DNA of 64,000 nt, taken from Kluyveromyces lactis. Lineage: Eukaryota; Ascomycota; Saccharomycetes; Saccharomycetales; Saccharomycetaceae. Location: NCBI RefSeq assembly GCF_000002515.2, contig NC_006040.1:1364001-1428000 (forward strand). The letters are read 5' to 3'. Of the stretch, positions 19,866 through 28,679 are shown in pieces. Position 1 is the first letter of the stretch. The number at the start of each line of letters is the position of its first letter. A program made the translations under genes and the position numbers. The notes below the pieces were generated by a model, which was not told the DNA's origin, did no database searches, and worked only from the letters and a program-made list of their open reading frames with translations.

Positions 19866-19991
19866 TTCGCCGAAATTTTCGCCGAAATTTTCGTCCTATC
19901 TAGCTGACACTACGTATATTTCTAAAGAAACCCATACTAAAAAACAAAAACCTGTTTCACTATGTCATTGGTCGGCAAGTTCGCCGAAATT
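19866..19991 (+). repeat. Three copies of TTCGCCGAAATT upstream of INO1
   Basis: Exact copies at 19866-19877, 19878-19889 (directly abutting) and 19980-19991, about 215-340 bp upstream of the INO1 ATG. Each contains the near-palindrome TTCGCCGAA. The inner CGCCGA is shared with the Ume6 URS1 site (TAGCCGCCGA), which represses S. cerevisiae INO1. Whether Ume6 binds this variant is inference. Confidence 0.75.
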
Positions 19992-20147
19992 AGCGAAGCC
20001 TAGAAAAACAGCCACAAACCACAAAATTTCATATTTTGATACGCATTTCCGCTGAACTGCCACGAGTTATGTGGGGTTTCTGCCACGAAATAATGGCATG
20101 AAACGATCCTATTCTCTATAACTTGCTGGGCCAGGGCTTTCATTTCC

Positions 20148-20157
20148 CATGTGAAAA
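20148..20157 (+). promoter_or_regulatory. UASINO-type element CATGTGAAAA (INO1)
   Basis: It matches the Ino2/Ino4 consensus CATGTGAAAT at nine of ten positions and lies about 500 bp upstream of the INO1 ATG. The same decamer occurs upstream of CKI1 in this window. Confidence 0.7.
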
Positions 20158-20379
20158 GGTAAAAGAGACCCAATTGACCGGGTTTAAGAAGTCAAAAGAG
20201 GGATAAACGATTACCTATTCACTTCTATGACATTCGATATTGATATCGGGTATGGAATAAGAATAATAAAAACTGTTTCATCAGTTACTCTCCATACTAA
20301 ACCAGTGACGCAAAAAAATATAACGATTCTGCGGAAGCAAACACGGCCAGATCGCTTGTGAAACAGGTAGGTTTTCGAG

Positions 20380-20410
20380 TCACGTGAATGGAAAGTAAAC
20401 ATTCACGTGA
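20380..20410. promoter_or_regulatory. Inverted pair of CACGTG boxes upstream of INO1
   Basis: TCACGTGAAT (20380-20389) and ATTCACGTGA (20401-20410) are exact reverse complements around an 11-bp spacer. The two E-box centres are 23 bp apart, about two helical turns, so two bHLH dimers (Cbf1, Pho4 or Ino2/Ino4 class) would bind on the same face. Confidence 0.6.
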
Positions 20411-20825
20411 CCCCAAATAGTCGTCTATCTTAATTTGGTTCATTCTATGTCTTAGAGATCAATGGACCTCAGAACCCTGACATAATGTACTTTCAGATAC
20501 CTGTATATGTGATATTGACATCTCCCCAGAGACCTCATCCTTCCTAATTGAGGTAAGACCCCCATCTGCTAAGAGTATGGGTTGAAGGAAAGATATGAGA
20601 AGTAAAATAAGACTAGAAAATATTAGAGATTAAAAACACCTTCTAAACAAGTTTATAATGATAGTAGTAGTAGTAGTGTGGTAAGAAACGATAAAAGGGG
20701 GTTTGAGTATCATGATACTATACATGATAATAAATTAATACAATATATTTGTTGATTTTTGACTAGTTTGATTGTTCCTATCCTTGATGGATACATATTA
20801 TGACAGATGCTGCGATTAAGTTAGT

Positions 20826-22070
20826 TTAAGCCCATTTACCTAGCAAGGCCATCAAACCAGCACCCCAACACATAGTGAAGAAGGCCCACAACATCTTCTT
20901 CAAGCCGTTCTCACCCTTGAAGTTGTCAGAATATAAAAATTCATGGGCCATTAGTTCAACCAAACCAGTGTAGATCAAGATACCAGCAGAGATAGCATCG
21001 AAACAACCGTTAGCAATCAAAGCAGTTCTGGAACCTGGAGCGTAAGAGTGTCTCACACCAATACCAATAGCAATAGCGATAGGAGTGGTCAAAGTGAAAC
21101 CGGCGGCCAATAGCCATGGTGTGAATCTATGTTTTTTAGCCCAACTAACTTCAGCAATTCTAGCACCCAAACCCATACCTTCGAACATTTGATGGAAAAC
21201 CAAGACAATGAACAAAGTATTGAATTCATCGTTACCAGTCACAGCAAGGGCCAAACCGATAAAGACAGAGTGGAAGATGATACCAAATTCCAAGATGAAA
21301 ACAGATAGCAATTGGTTTTGGTATTTTTCCTTTGAAGTCATTTGAGCAGGGGTACCGATGGTAGCCAAATCCTGGTGGGATTTATCATGAGAGAAGTGGT
21401 TAGAACCTGGCATGGATGGATGAGGGTTGGTGGCAGTAATTTCAGCACCGTTGTTGTTGTTAGCAACAGTTAATGATACATTTTCTTCATCGACGACTTG
21501 GTTGTATTTATCACTGTCTTCATCATCTTCGTCTTCCAAGGATTTTTGGTCCTTAGAAGATGGGAAGTGAGAGTGAACGTGGTCGTTTTGGAAACCATAA
21601 CTCTTGTTTGTGTAGTATCTAGCAACACATTCACTCAAGAACAAAGCGAACAAAGACATCAAACAGATACCGAAAGCCCATGGGTAATCAGCAAAAGTAC
21701 CACCTAAACATTCCTCACCAAGCGCATCGGCAGCTGGTTCCAACAAATGAATGAAACCGGTTGCAACGATGACACCAGAACCAAAGAACTTGGCAATGAA
21801 GAAACACCAATCTGGAAGTCTAATGAAAGAGTACCTAGATGACAAGATTGGGAAGTAAGAACCAAGACCACCTGAAATCAAAATGATAAATAGAGCGCAG
21901 ACACGCATGTTATCTTTACCATCATAATCGTTATCACTTTCACATTCCACATGATCTTCGTCTTCTTCGTCGTGGTCATGAGTGTCAACTTCGGTAGTGT
22001 CACCGTCTGTAACAACATCTTGTCTCTTGAACAGCAATTCAGCTGCAGCGTAGGCAATAGCTTCCAACAT
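20826..22070 (-). CDS. ZRT2: ZIP-family zinc transporter, Zrt2-like
   Basis: 414 codons (S. cerevisiae Zrt2 422, Zrt1 376). Plasma-membrane ZIP importer of zinc. Eight membrane segments can be traced. The ZIP metal-site helices are present: FHSVFIGLAL at about residue 265 and HQMFEGMGLGARI at about 293. The cytosolic loop between spans 3 and 4 (about 163-245) is acidic with scattered H (HVHSHF), as in Zrt2. The N-terminus is acid/His-rich (THDHDEEDEDHVE). Position next to ACE2 matches YLR130C-YLR131C, favouring ZRT2 over ZRT1. I find no clear Zap1 element (ACCTTNAAGGT) upstream, which is a caution if zinc regulation is assumed. Confidence 0.93.
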   Translation of the reverse strand: MLEAIAYAAAELLFKRQDVVTDGDTTEVDTHDHDEEDEDHVECESDNDYDGKDNMRVCALFIILISGGLGSYFPILSSRYSFIRLPDWCFFIAKFFGSGVIVATGFIHLLEPAADALGEECLGGTFADYPWAFGICLMSLFALFLSECVARYYTNKSYGFQNDHVHSHFPSSKDQKSLEDEDDEDSDKYNQVVDEENVSLTVANNNNGAEITATNPHPSMPGSNHFSHDKSHQDLATIGTPAQMTSKEKYQNQLLSVFILEFGIIFHSVFIGLALAVTGNDEFNTLFIVLVFHQMFEGMGLGARIAEVSWAKKHRFTPWLLAAGFTLTTPIAIAIGIGVRHSYAPGSRTALIANGCFDAISAGILIYTGLVELMAHEFLYSDNFKGENGLKKMLWAFFTMCWGAGLMALLGKWA

Positions 22071-22978
22071 TATCCTGAACTTTTTTTGCTTACTGTGTTA
22101 GAAGCCAAAAAAAAAAAAACACTACAATAGTAATTTAAAATGATCTACGATATATGTCAAAGGGGGATCATATCATCTTGCAAGACAATGCATTTCTTAT
22201 ATATAAAAGGCGAAAGAAGAGTGTTACAACTGTTAACGTAGGAAGCTGCTAAAAGTCATCGGATGAATTTCTCTTTGAAAAAAAGCTACATGTCACTGCA
22301 GTGCATAACTAGCGAAACTGAAGAAGAAGGAAAAAAAATTAATATTTTACTTAGTGTCTGGTACCTCTATTGTGAATTTGGGCGGTGCAAGATAGAGAGC
22401 TGCTACTGCTCGTACTATATCACCAGCTCATGCACCGTAAAGTCGTACTTTCTCAGTTGCTTGTGATGTTGTAGTTTTCTTTTTCTTCAAAATTTTTTTT
22501 TTTTTGGAGAATTAGGAAAACCTAGAAAATGCCGTGGTGGGCGAACTTACAGAGGCAATTTCGAGAATCAACTTAAAGGGTTACGGATTATCTTTTGATG
22601 TTTTGTACGTCACACAGTTGCACATCACCAAATAAGCAGATGAATAGGAAGAGAAAGAAAGATATACACCTGAGAAAATACCCACCAGGATGATGATCGT
22701 AGGAACTATGATCAACAAGGAAGAATGAGAGTGTTATTCAAGTCATTAATATGTTGTCTTTGGGAGATGAGTGGCCTTGCAATAGAGGTCATATGACCAT
22801 CGGACCTTTTCTCGTGCAAATGATGGACGGAAGGTGGGACGAAAACACGTGAAGGAGTTCTTCCTTCTCTTTTACTTGGTCGTAAGTTCCCGTTGCTAGC
22901 CGTGCAACGTTTCGCAAAGGCCCAGTCCTAAAGTACGAACAAGCTGTATATAGTGAAAAAATTGGAGATTGGCACTCT

Positions 22979-22991
22979 ACACCCATACATC
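22979..22991 (+). promoter_or_regulatory. Rap1-type motif ACACCCATACATC
   Basis: It fits the S. cerevisiae Rap1 consensus ACACCCRYACAYM at every position. CCCATAC (22982-22988) is repeated inverted as GTATGGG (23001-23007) after 12 bp. It is about 910 bp from the ZRT2 ATG, far for a Rap1-driven promoter. Confidence 0.5.
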
Positions 22992-23094
22992 ACACTTCAC
23001 GTATGGGCATTCGTGTGAGATCAATTTGACACAAAGGGGAAAGGGTTTTGCTACTTGCGACAGGAGGTATGGAGAAGTGTGTAACTGATTCATC

Positions 23095-23406
23095 ATGGAC
23101 CAAGATGAGGAGCCGGAATTCACACGCATTCTATGGTGTCTTCTATGTCAGGGTCCAGTAGATCTTACTCCTTTCGTAATGTGGCTAGCTATTACGTTTG
23201 CTCATGACAGGAAAACGACAGAAAGCTTTCGTTTTTCTTTTCTTTCGTTACTAAGTGCGCTTTTAGTTGCACTTAGTAAAGAATTTAAAATTGTCTATAG
23301 AGCTAGAGAGGTTACCTGCAAAATGGTGGATTCAATTTCTCTGGTTATGCCACTGTATTTGATTCCTTCGGAAATAACTTATCTTTTAGTAACCAGCGAC
23401 AGATGA
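23095..23406 (+). CDS. Doubtful 103-codon open frame in the ACE2-ZRT2 gap
   Basis: An ATG-started frame with an acidic first eight residues and two hydrophobic stretches (about 22-35 and 47-60). I recognise no family. An 11-bp perfect inverted repeat lies inside it. It may be chance; it is listed because the surrounding gap is unusually long and lacks another gene. Confidence 0.2.
   Translation: MDQDEEPEFTRILWCLLCQGPVDLTPFVMWLAITFAHDRKTTESFRFSFLSLLSALLVALSKEFKIVYRAREVTCKMVDSISLVMPLYLIPSEITYLLVTSDR
23248..23279. repeat. 11-bp perfect inverted repeat
   Basis: TTACTAAGTGC (23248-23258) and GCACTTAGTAA (23269-23279) are exact reverse complements around a 10-nt loop. Mixed base composition makes a chance low-complexity origin unlikely. 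It could be an operator or an RNA stem. Confidence 0.75.
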
Positions 23407-23845
23407 GCAGCGGCATACATTTCGTGCGAAACGAAAAAGAAAATTGTTTCCTCTCGAGTGATGCGGATTTGTGTAGGGAAGAAAAAGATGTAGCCAGAAA
23501 ACACTGCAATGCACGAGGTGGCCTATATTTTTTTTCACTTAAATGGTTACAGGCCTGAAAAAAGTTTCAACTGCAAAGGTTACAGATCTGAGGGTGGGGG
23601 AGAAATCGGACCTGAGATGTCAGATCGGAACTTCTTCTTCTTCCCTCTGTTTCTCAGTGAGAGCGGGGTAGATAGTTGATAAATCACTAACGGTTTTTCT
23701 GTTTCCATTGAATAAAATAGTATTAAAAACGTTATAAAAGAACATATTTCAAGAGTACTTAGTGATTTTGAAAGTGTGCAATGTTGGATAAAATTAAGAC
23801 AAGCCAGTTAGTATCTGCTAAAGATAAAATTCATTCTGACGAATT

Positions 23846-26410
23846 TTACACACCAGTTGTAGTTTGATTGTACGTCAATTGTTCTTGTACGCGAAGCGCA
23901 GCAGTAGTGTGTCCCCTTTGGATGTTTTCTCTTATGACATTCGGCACTTTCTTCGGGGAAACTGGTTTCCTGATCTGATTGCCGCCATTAAGTCTTATAG
24001 GCGAAGAATCCAAGTGATCGTAGTAGTCTAGGTCATGATTTTGTTCTTGGTTGCACAAATCTTCTTCATCCAGTCTGCCCTCATGACTTTTACGTTCTTG
24101 ATGTTTCACAAGAGAATCTTCTGAATGGAACTTCTTACCACAACCTGCACACGAGTAACCTTTCTCTAAATGCGATTTCTTGTGTCGTAGCAAATCATGG
24201 TTTCTGACAAAAGCCTTTTGACATCCTGGGAAATCACACTTGTACGGCCTATCGCAAAGATGGGTTTGGATATGAGTTCTCGCGTTGTACCGTCTGTTAA
24301 ACCTCTTTTGACAATCTTTAAACTTGCATTGGAACTGTTTAGGTCCAATTTCGAGAATGTACTTGTCAATCTGTTCTCTAGGCAGCATGCCATACCGTTT
24401 ACCGTTCCTTCCCCCACTTACCATGGGGCTGGTGTTCAAATTGGTGTTTAGGCCAATTCCGTTATGATTGGGCCCTAGTCCCAAATCGACATGGTTATGT
24501 TGATTGTAAGGGAAATGCACCGGTGATTCAGCAATACAATCGAATCGCTCTTGAGATCGCAGAATTGGAGATGGGGTTTGAGCTTGTACGAACTCGCACT
24601 CCGGTTCGTCGTTGTTTCCGTTATTCATGTTCGTTAGACGGCCAGATTTCATATCCTCTTCGCCATCACGTGATGCAAGAATAATGTTTCTAGCATTTTG
24701 ACCTTTCCTATCGTCAGGCCGTAGAGAAGTCGTGACAGTTTTGTCAAATATTAGTTTCTTTGTTGGAGTATGTTGGAAAGAGTGTTTTACTGGCATGTTC
24801 TCGCTGTTCAGCTTATTTGAAAATTGCCTATCAGGTGATTGCTTCTGTTTCAACGGAGTCGTTTCGCTAGATCCAGGAATCATTGGCATTATCTGCAATT
24901 GCGGTGGTTTCTTCAATTGGACCCTGCTGTTCAGCGTTATTCCAAGTCCCAGACTGGGTTGCTGTTGGGTTTGTTCTGATTCATGGTCATCCTCACTTTG
25001 CATTGGGATCGTAGATGCCGTCGATATCGTACTATCTCTTGCGAAATGCTTGTTCTGATGGCTGTTTTTGTTGTTAATGTTACTGTCAATACTACTTGCT
25101 GTTTCTAATCCATCATCACTTCGGGTAGTATGTTTATAATTACAATTCATTGATGGGGTCTTTGGATTATCATATATTTGATCTTGTGGCGTGATTGGTG
25201 GACGATTTGAACTTTTCTTGTTATACACCGCACAATTGGATGGACCACGACTTTGATTGTCCGTCAACTCTTGAAAATACTTGGACATCTTCAATAATTG
25301 TTCCGTGTTGTTTCCGACAGTACTCGTGCTTGATATAGAAAAGTTCATAGGAGGAGCAAGACGGTTATTACCGTTCTCAACCCCATCATAATTATGTTGA
25401 CGACGTCTATGTGGAGATCCGTTGACCGATGCCCTTGAAAAGGGCGATAACAGTCCATTCCCCGCTCCCACTGCATACACTTTATTGACATCTTTATTAG
25501 GCGATTCGTCCAATTTTGTCCTTTCTCCCATTTGTCTTTGTTGGGATGAATCGTCGGAAGATGGTGGTGGAAATTGATACTTACCGTTCTTACCGTTAGA
25601 AGTAATAATTATACTTGTCTCCGGCCTTACCGGTGTGGTAGTAGGGATAGAAGAAACTTGATTTAAAGTCATTTGTTGAGCCTCCAGGGCTCTCTGTAGT
25701 TGTTCTTGTTGTAGCTTATTCATTCTTAGTTGATCTTCAAGCTTTTCATTCATCTCCTTTTGTCTTTGTAGAGCCAACTGTAACTCTTTTTGCTGTTGCA
25801 TAATCGTCTCGCTCATCTTTATTTCTGCAGGCTGGGAAGCCTGCTGTGCTTGCAGTAGTTTTTGCTGTTCCTGTTGCAGGAAGGCCTGCTTCTTCTCATC
25901 TAGATTGATTGTCATGGACCCTATGCTTAATGATTTATTATGCTGGGCAAATCCAAAGATGGCAGTACCACTTGGCTTTTTCTTGTGATTTCCTGCGGCC
26001 CCACCACCTGGCATAAGTTTTCTTGGAGTGATTGATGGTATTTCTGTATTTACATTTCCAACACCGACAGAAGCATCATTATCGTTTACTACATTCCAAT
26101 CTAATCCGTTTCCCGGGAACATCTCTAGATCAAGTTTTGAAAGTTCATCCTTAGGAAGTACTGGTATGTCAAGATCTCTTAATTCTTTTGTGAGAAATTC
26201 TTCAATATTTATATCCATAACAGGGTTGAAGTTCTCAAAAGCCTCATCTGGAAGAGGATAATCCTGTCCCCCATAGACAGAACCCAGATTATTGGAATTG
26301 TTTCTTGAATTCAGCAAATCCATCATGTTTTCTGATATTTCACCATTGTTTCCATCTACGACATCGTATGGATTCTTAATCAAGTTGGACCATTGCTCTG
26401 TGCTACTCAT
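23846..26410 (-). CDS. ACE2: Ace2/Swi5-type C2H2 transcription factor
   Basis: 854 codons from the ATG at 26410; a seven-codon upstream extension starts with GTG and is rejected. It is the single pre-duplication counterpart of S. cerevisiae ACE2 (YLR131C) and SWI5 (YDR146C), activators of early-G1 genes for cell separation and mating-type control. Three zinc fingers occupy about residues 692-775: two of C-x4-C type (CKFKDCQKRF, CDFPGCQKAF) and one CxxC finger (CAGCGKKF), with the RRYNARTHIQTH and RNHDLLRHKKSH helices typical of Swi5/Ace2. Upstream are poly-Q coiled-coil stretches (about 185-260) and long N/S-rich regions with SP/TP sites, as expected of a Cdk/Cbk1 target. It is flanked by ZRT2 and USB1, as on chromosome XII. 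Confidence 0.95.
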   Translation of the reverse strand: MSSTEQWSNLIKNPYDVVDGNNGEISENMMDLLNSRNNSNNLGSVYGGQDYPLPDEAFENFNPVMDINIEEFLTKELRDLDIPVLPKDELSKLDLEMFPGNGLDWNVVNDNDASVGVGNVNTEIPSITPRKLMPGGGAAGNHKKKPSGTAIFGFAQHNKSLSIGSMTINLDEKKQAFLQQEQQKLLQAQQASQPAEIKMSETIMQQQKELQLALQRQKEMNEKLEDQLRMNKLQQEQLQRALEAQQMTLNQVSSIPTTTPVRPETSIIITSNGKNGKYQFPPPSSDDSSQQRQMGERTKLDESPNKDVNKVYAVGAGNGLLSPFSRASVNGSPHRRRQHNYDGVENGNNRLAPPMNFSISSTSTVGNNTEQLLKMSKYFQELTDNQSRGPSNCAVYNKKSSNRPPITPQDQIYDNPKTPSMNCNYKHTTRSDDGLETASSIDSNINNKNSHQNKHFARDSTISTASTIPMQSEDDHESEQTQQQPSLGLGITLNSRVQLKKPPQLQIMPMIPGSSETTPLKQKQSPDRQFSNKLNSENMPVKHSFQHTPTKKLIFDKTVTTSLRPDDRKGQNARNIILASRDGEEDMKSGRLTNMNNGNNDEPECEFVQAQTPSPILRSQERFDCIAESPVHFPYNQHNHVDLGLGPNHNGIGLNTNLNTSPMVSGGRNGKRYGMLPREQIDKYILEIGPKQFQCKFKDCQKRFNRRYNARTHIQTHLCDRPYKCDFPGCQKAFVRNHDLLRHKKSHLEKGYSCAGCGKKFHSEDSLVKHQERKSHEGRLDEEDLCNQEQNHDLDYYDHLDSSPIRLNGGNQIRKPVSPKKVPNVIRENIQRGHTTAALRVQEQLTYNQTTTGV

Positions 26411-27172
26411 TGGTCCAGATTGAATAAACACGGTTCGAATGTATTTTTGTTGGTACTATCAAAAACTTCTTATTTTAATCCCGCTCTTTTAACTTCAAGT
26501 CAACTTGGTGTTTGCGCTCTTACCTATGTATCTTAGTATTGAATTATCTTTTCGGTTCCTTGTTGCTTCCAGTCTTTCTTACTTCTAGAGGCTCACTTCA
26601 AAAATCGATTGCACCTAACCTAAAGTTGTTCTCCTTGTTAAGTTGTAATATATCTTATGCAAATGATTAAACTGCTAATATCAACGGAGTGTTTCCAATA
26701 CCTGATGCAACCAATAACAATCGATGTTACAGATGTATGGGGAAGATGGGGAAAACGTAATGAAAGCTTCAACTGGAAGAGTTTCTTGTTATATGAACCA
26801 AACAACAGTTGCTGCAAAGTTTATAAAAGAGGTACATAGTTAAAGAAAACACAATTATATGTTTAGATGTAGAAATAGACAATGCAAACATAGCTTCAAG
26901 GGCATTATGCTTTGTTCGAACGAGGTTTTTGAAGCGCTATTACCCGATTGGGTTCAAATATCAACATAGCTGTTCATATCAAAACAAAGAAAAAAAAAGG
27001 TTGATGCGATTTTTAACATGGCTTAACTAATCGTACTAATTAGGAAAATTCGCATATCTAATCAAGTCATGTGACTGATAGTGACAAGCAAGTTTACCAA
27101 TTCTGAATGATTTTCTAAGTCAGGCATGTGCCTGATACAAGACTACCGCTTGAAAGTAGTATAAATTGATAT
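26411..27172. promoter_or_regulatory. ACE2 upstream / USB1 downstream region
   Basis: 762 bp between two minus-strand genes, A+T-rich with an A tract near 26987-26999. A 60-codon plus-strand frame (26657-26839) looks fortuitous. No firm factor sites. Confidence 0.45.
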
Positions 27173-28027
27173 TTACAACCTATCAGCGGATTTCGAGAAG
27201 GGCATCGAAATCACGTCTACTCCAATCTCCGCCTTGATTTCCTGACATCTAAATTGCAAGTCTGCTCTCAATAGAGGTAACTGTGCCAACGCTTCCGTAG
27301 CTAAAATATGTCGTAGATATTTGCTCGACTTTTCAAATTCTTCCGCATTTTTAAATTGTTTATTGTTTGGAATAACTCCGAACGAAATGTGTGCTGTCTC
27401 AGGGTCTATCACCTTTGAATGATAAGTTGGCGGGACGTTTCTTTTTATCGCATCAAGAATAGGTTGTAACTGTCGCACTGATGATTTGGATAAATTCAAC
27501 GTCAAGAACGTGAGACTTGAGTCAAAATTATCGTAGAGACGCCAGTTACCTGCCAGAGAAATTGGAATCGATTTATATTTCAAAGTGGTGATTTCTTTCT
27601 TGATTTGAGCAACACTCGTTGCTGTCTCCGCTCCATCGGTGAAATACAACGAAGACGTCAAAGACACATGTAAGGGCTTAATGGTACCTAGCTTTCCACG
27701 ATGTAAGGGTTCAAAGTTAGTCATATGATGCATGTTCATTACTGAGTTTACGTCGTTCAAAATCATATCAAGCACCCGGTTCTGTTTGGAATCAAGCCGC
27801 AGCTGAAGAAACATATAGCAAGTATTTCTACCCATCGGAGCTTTGTACATTCTATCGTTCAATGGGTTCAGAACTGGTGGTTTATTAAACTTGTGAATGA
27901 TTTGGTCTGGTAAGTTTGGTAGCAATGAGCTTCTGTCCTCTTCTTCCTTATTCTGGATAGGTTCCCCGTCAATTTCAATATCACTGCCTTCACTATCACT
28001 CAAGTATACAGACGATACTAGGCTCAT
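27173..28027 (-). CDS. USB1: Usb1, U6 snRNA 3'-end phosphodiesterase
   Basis: 284 codons (S. cerevisiae YLR132C about 290). Usb1 is a 2H-family exonuclease/phosphodiesterase that trims and seals the 3' oligo-U end of U6 snRNA in the nucleus. The two family H-x-S/T motifs are present: HVSL at about residue 120 and HISF at about residue 213. Between them is the conserved LAGNWRLYDNFDSSLTFL strand block. An acidic N-terminus precedes the conserved PMGRNTCYMFLQ region. Its promoter region is shared with divergent CKI1, as in S. cerevisiae. Confidence 0.93.
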   Translation of the reverse strand: MSLVSSVYLSDSEGSDIEIDGEPIQNKEEEDRSSLLPNLPDQIIHKFNKPPVLNPLNDRMYKAPMGRNTCYMFLQLRLDSKQNRVLDMILNDVNSVMNMHHMTNFEPLHRGKLGTIKPLHVSLTSSLYFTDGAETATSVAQIKKEITTLKYKSIPISLAGNWRLYDNFDSSLTFLTLNLSKSSVRQLQPILDAIKRNVPPTYHSKVIDPETAHISFGVIPNNKQFKNAEEFEKSSKYLRHILATEALAQLPLLRADLQFRCQEIKAEIGVDVISMPFSKSADRL

Positions 28028-28679
28028 ACCTACAAAGCTTGTAATTTCAAAGACGGGGCCTCTTATCTTCTAAGTAGTTACTATAATTTCACTGTGAATC
28101 ACCATTGATGATGATCTCTTTTCAGTTTTTCAGGTTAATAATAAGAGTCCCATTTTCTGCAGATATATGTCTAAAATGACAAAGAATAATAACAAGTAAC
28201 ATGGTATTGACCGAAGGTACCCTCCACCTTCACGAACTGAGTAAGTTGCTCTCGCAAATTGTGCCAACTGGATGTTTCACACTAACAAAAATTGAAATCA
28301 CGTGATATTATAAACAACTCACCTTTAAGTAAATTTTCACATGTCATTTTTCATGTGACTTAAAACCCTTCGTTCCATGAAATTCTGATTTGCAGAAACA
28401 TCTAGCGCAGGACACAAATCGAATCTTCCTAACATATCCAGGAATAAACAGAATATAAATATAATAGGTTTCCAACTACCAACTTTTCATTATTCTGTTC
28501 TCAGAACATCGAACTTTTATTGTCCTTTCAAACTTATAAGATATACTTTGACTTATACGGTAATCTAATAGGGTTTGTCGTAATTGTAGTTCTAAGTTGT
28601 TCTAAAAACAGCTAACATAATAAAGGTTGGCATTTGGCACATAGGTGTTTTTCACTGCTAAGAGCTACCACATTGTACT
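28028..28679. promoter_or_regulatory. Divergent USB1 / CKI1 promoter
   Basis: 652 bp with an E-box TCACGTGA (28298-28305) and two UASINO-like sites (28334-28343 and 28352-28359). No additional gene. Confidence 0.6.
28334..28359. promoter_or_regulatory. Paired UASINO-type sites upstream of CKI1
   Basis: TTTTCACATG (28334-28343) is the reverse complement of CATGTGAAAA, the same decamer found upstream of INO1. CATGTGAC follows at 28352-28359 in the opposite orientation. They are about 320-345 bp from the CKI1 ATG. S. cerevisiae CKI1 is an Ino2/Ino4 target, so conserved inositol/choline control is a reasonable inference. Confidence 0.65.

Larger units (their letters stand above)
19653..20825. 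promoter_or_regulatory. Long INO1 promoter region
   Basis: 1.17 kb between INO1 (5') and ZRT2 (3'). From the INO1 ATG outward it holds a TATA box (TATATAAA on the minus strand, 19845-19852), three copies of a TTCGCCGAAATT dodecamer, one CATGTGAAAA decamer (20148-20157), and an inverted pair of CACGTG boxes (20380-20410). Beyond about 20.45 kb I see only ZRT2 3' flank, including a short TAG/GTA microsatellite near 20660. Confidence 0.6.
22071..23845. other. 1.8-kb gap between ACE2 3' end and ZRT2 5' end
   Basis: The longest gap in the window, with both flanking genes on the minus strand, so it is formally ZRT2's upstream region. Contents: a CACGTG at 22846-22851, a consensus Rap1-type motif (22979-22991) that is half of an inverted repeat, an 11-bp perfect inverted repeat (23248-23279) and a 103-codon plus-strand frame (23095-23406). 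A missing gene or non-coding RNA is possible, but I recognise none. Confidence 0.5.

Noticed and set aside
26411-26431. N-terminal extension of ACE2
   Set aside because: It would start with GTG; the ATG at 26410 is used. The same reasoning removes two codons (TTG start) from INO1.
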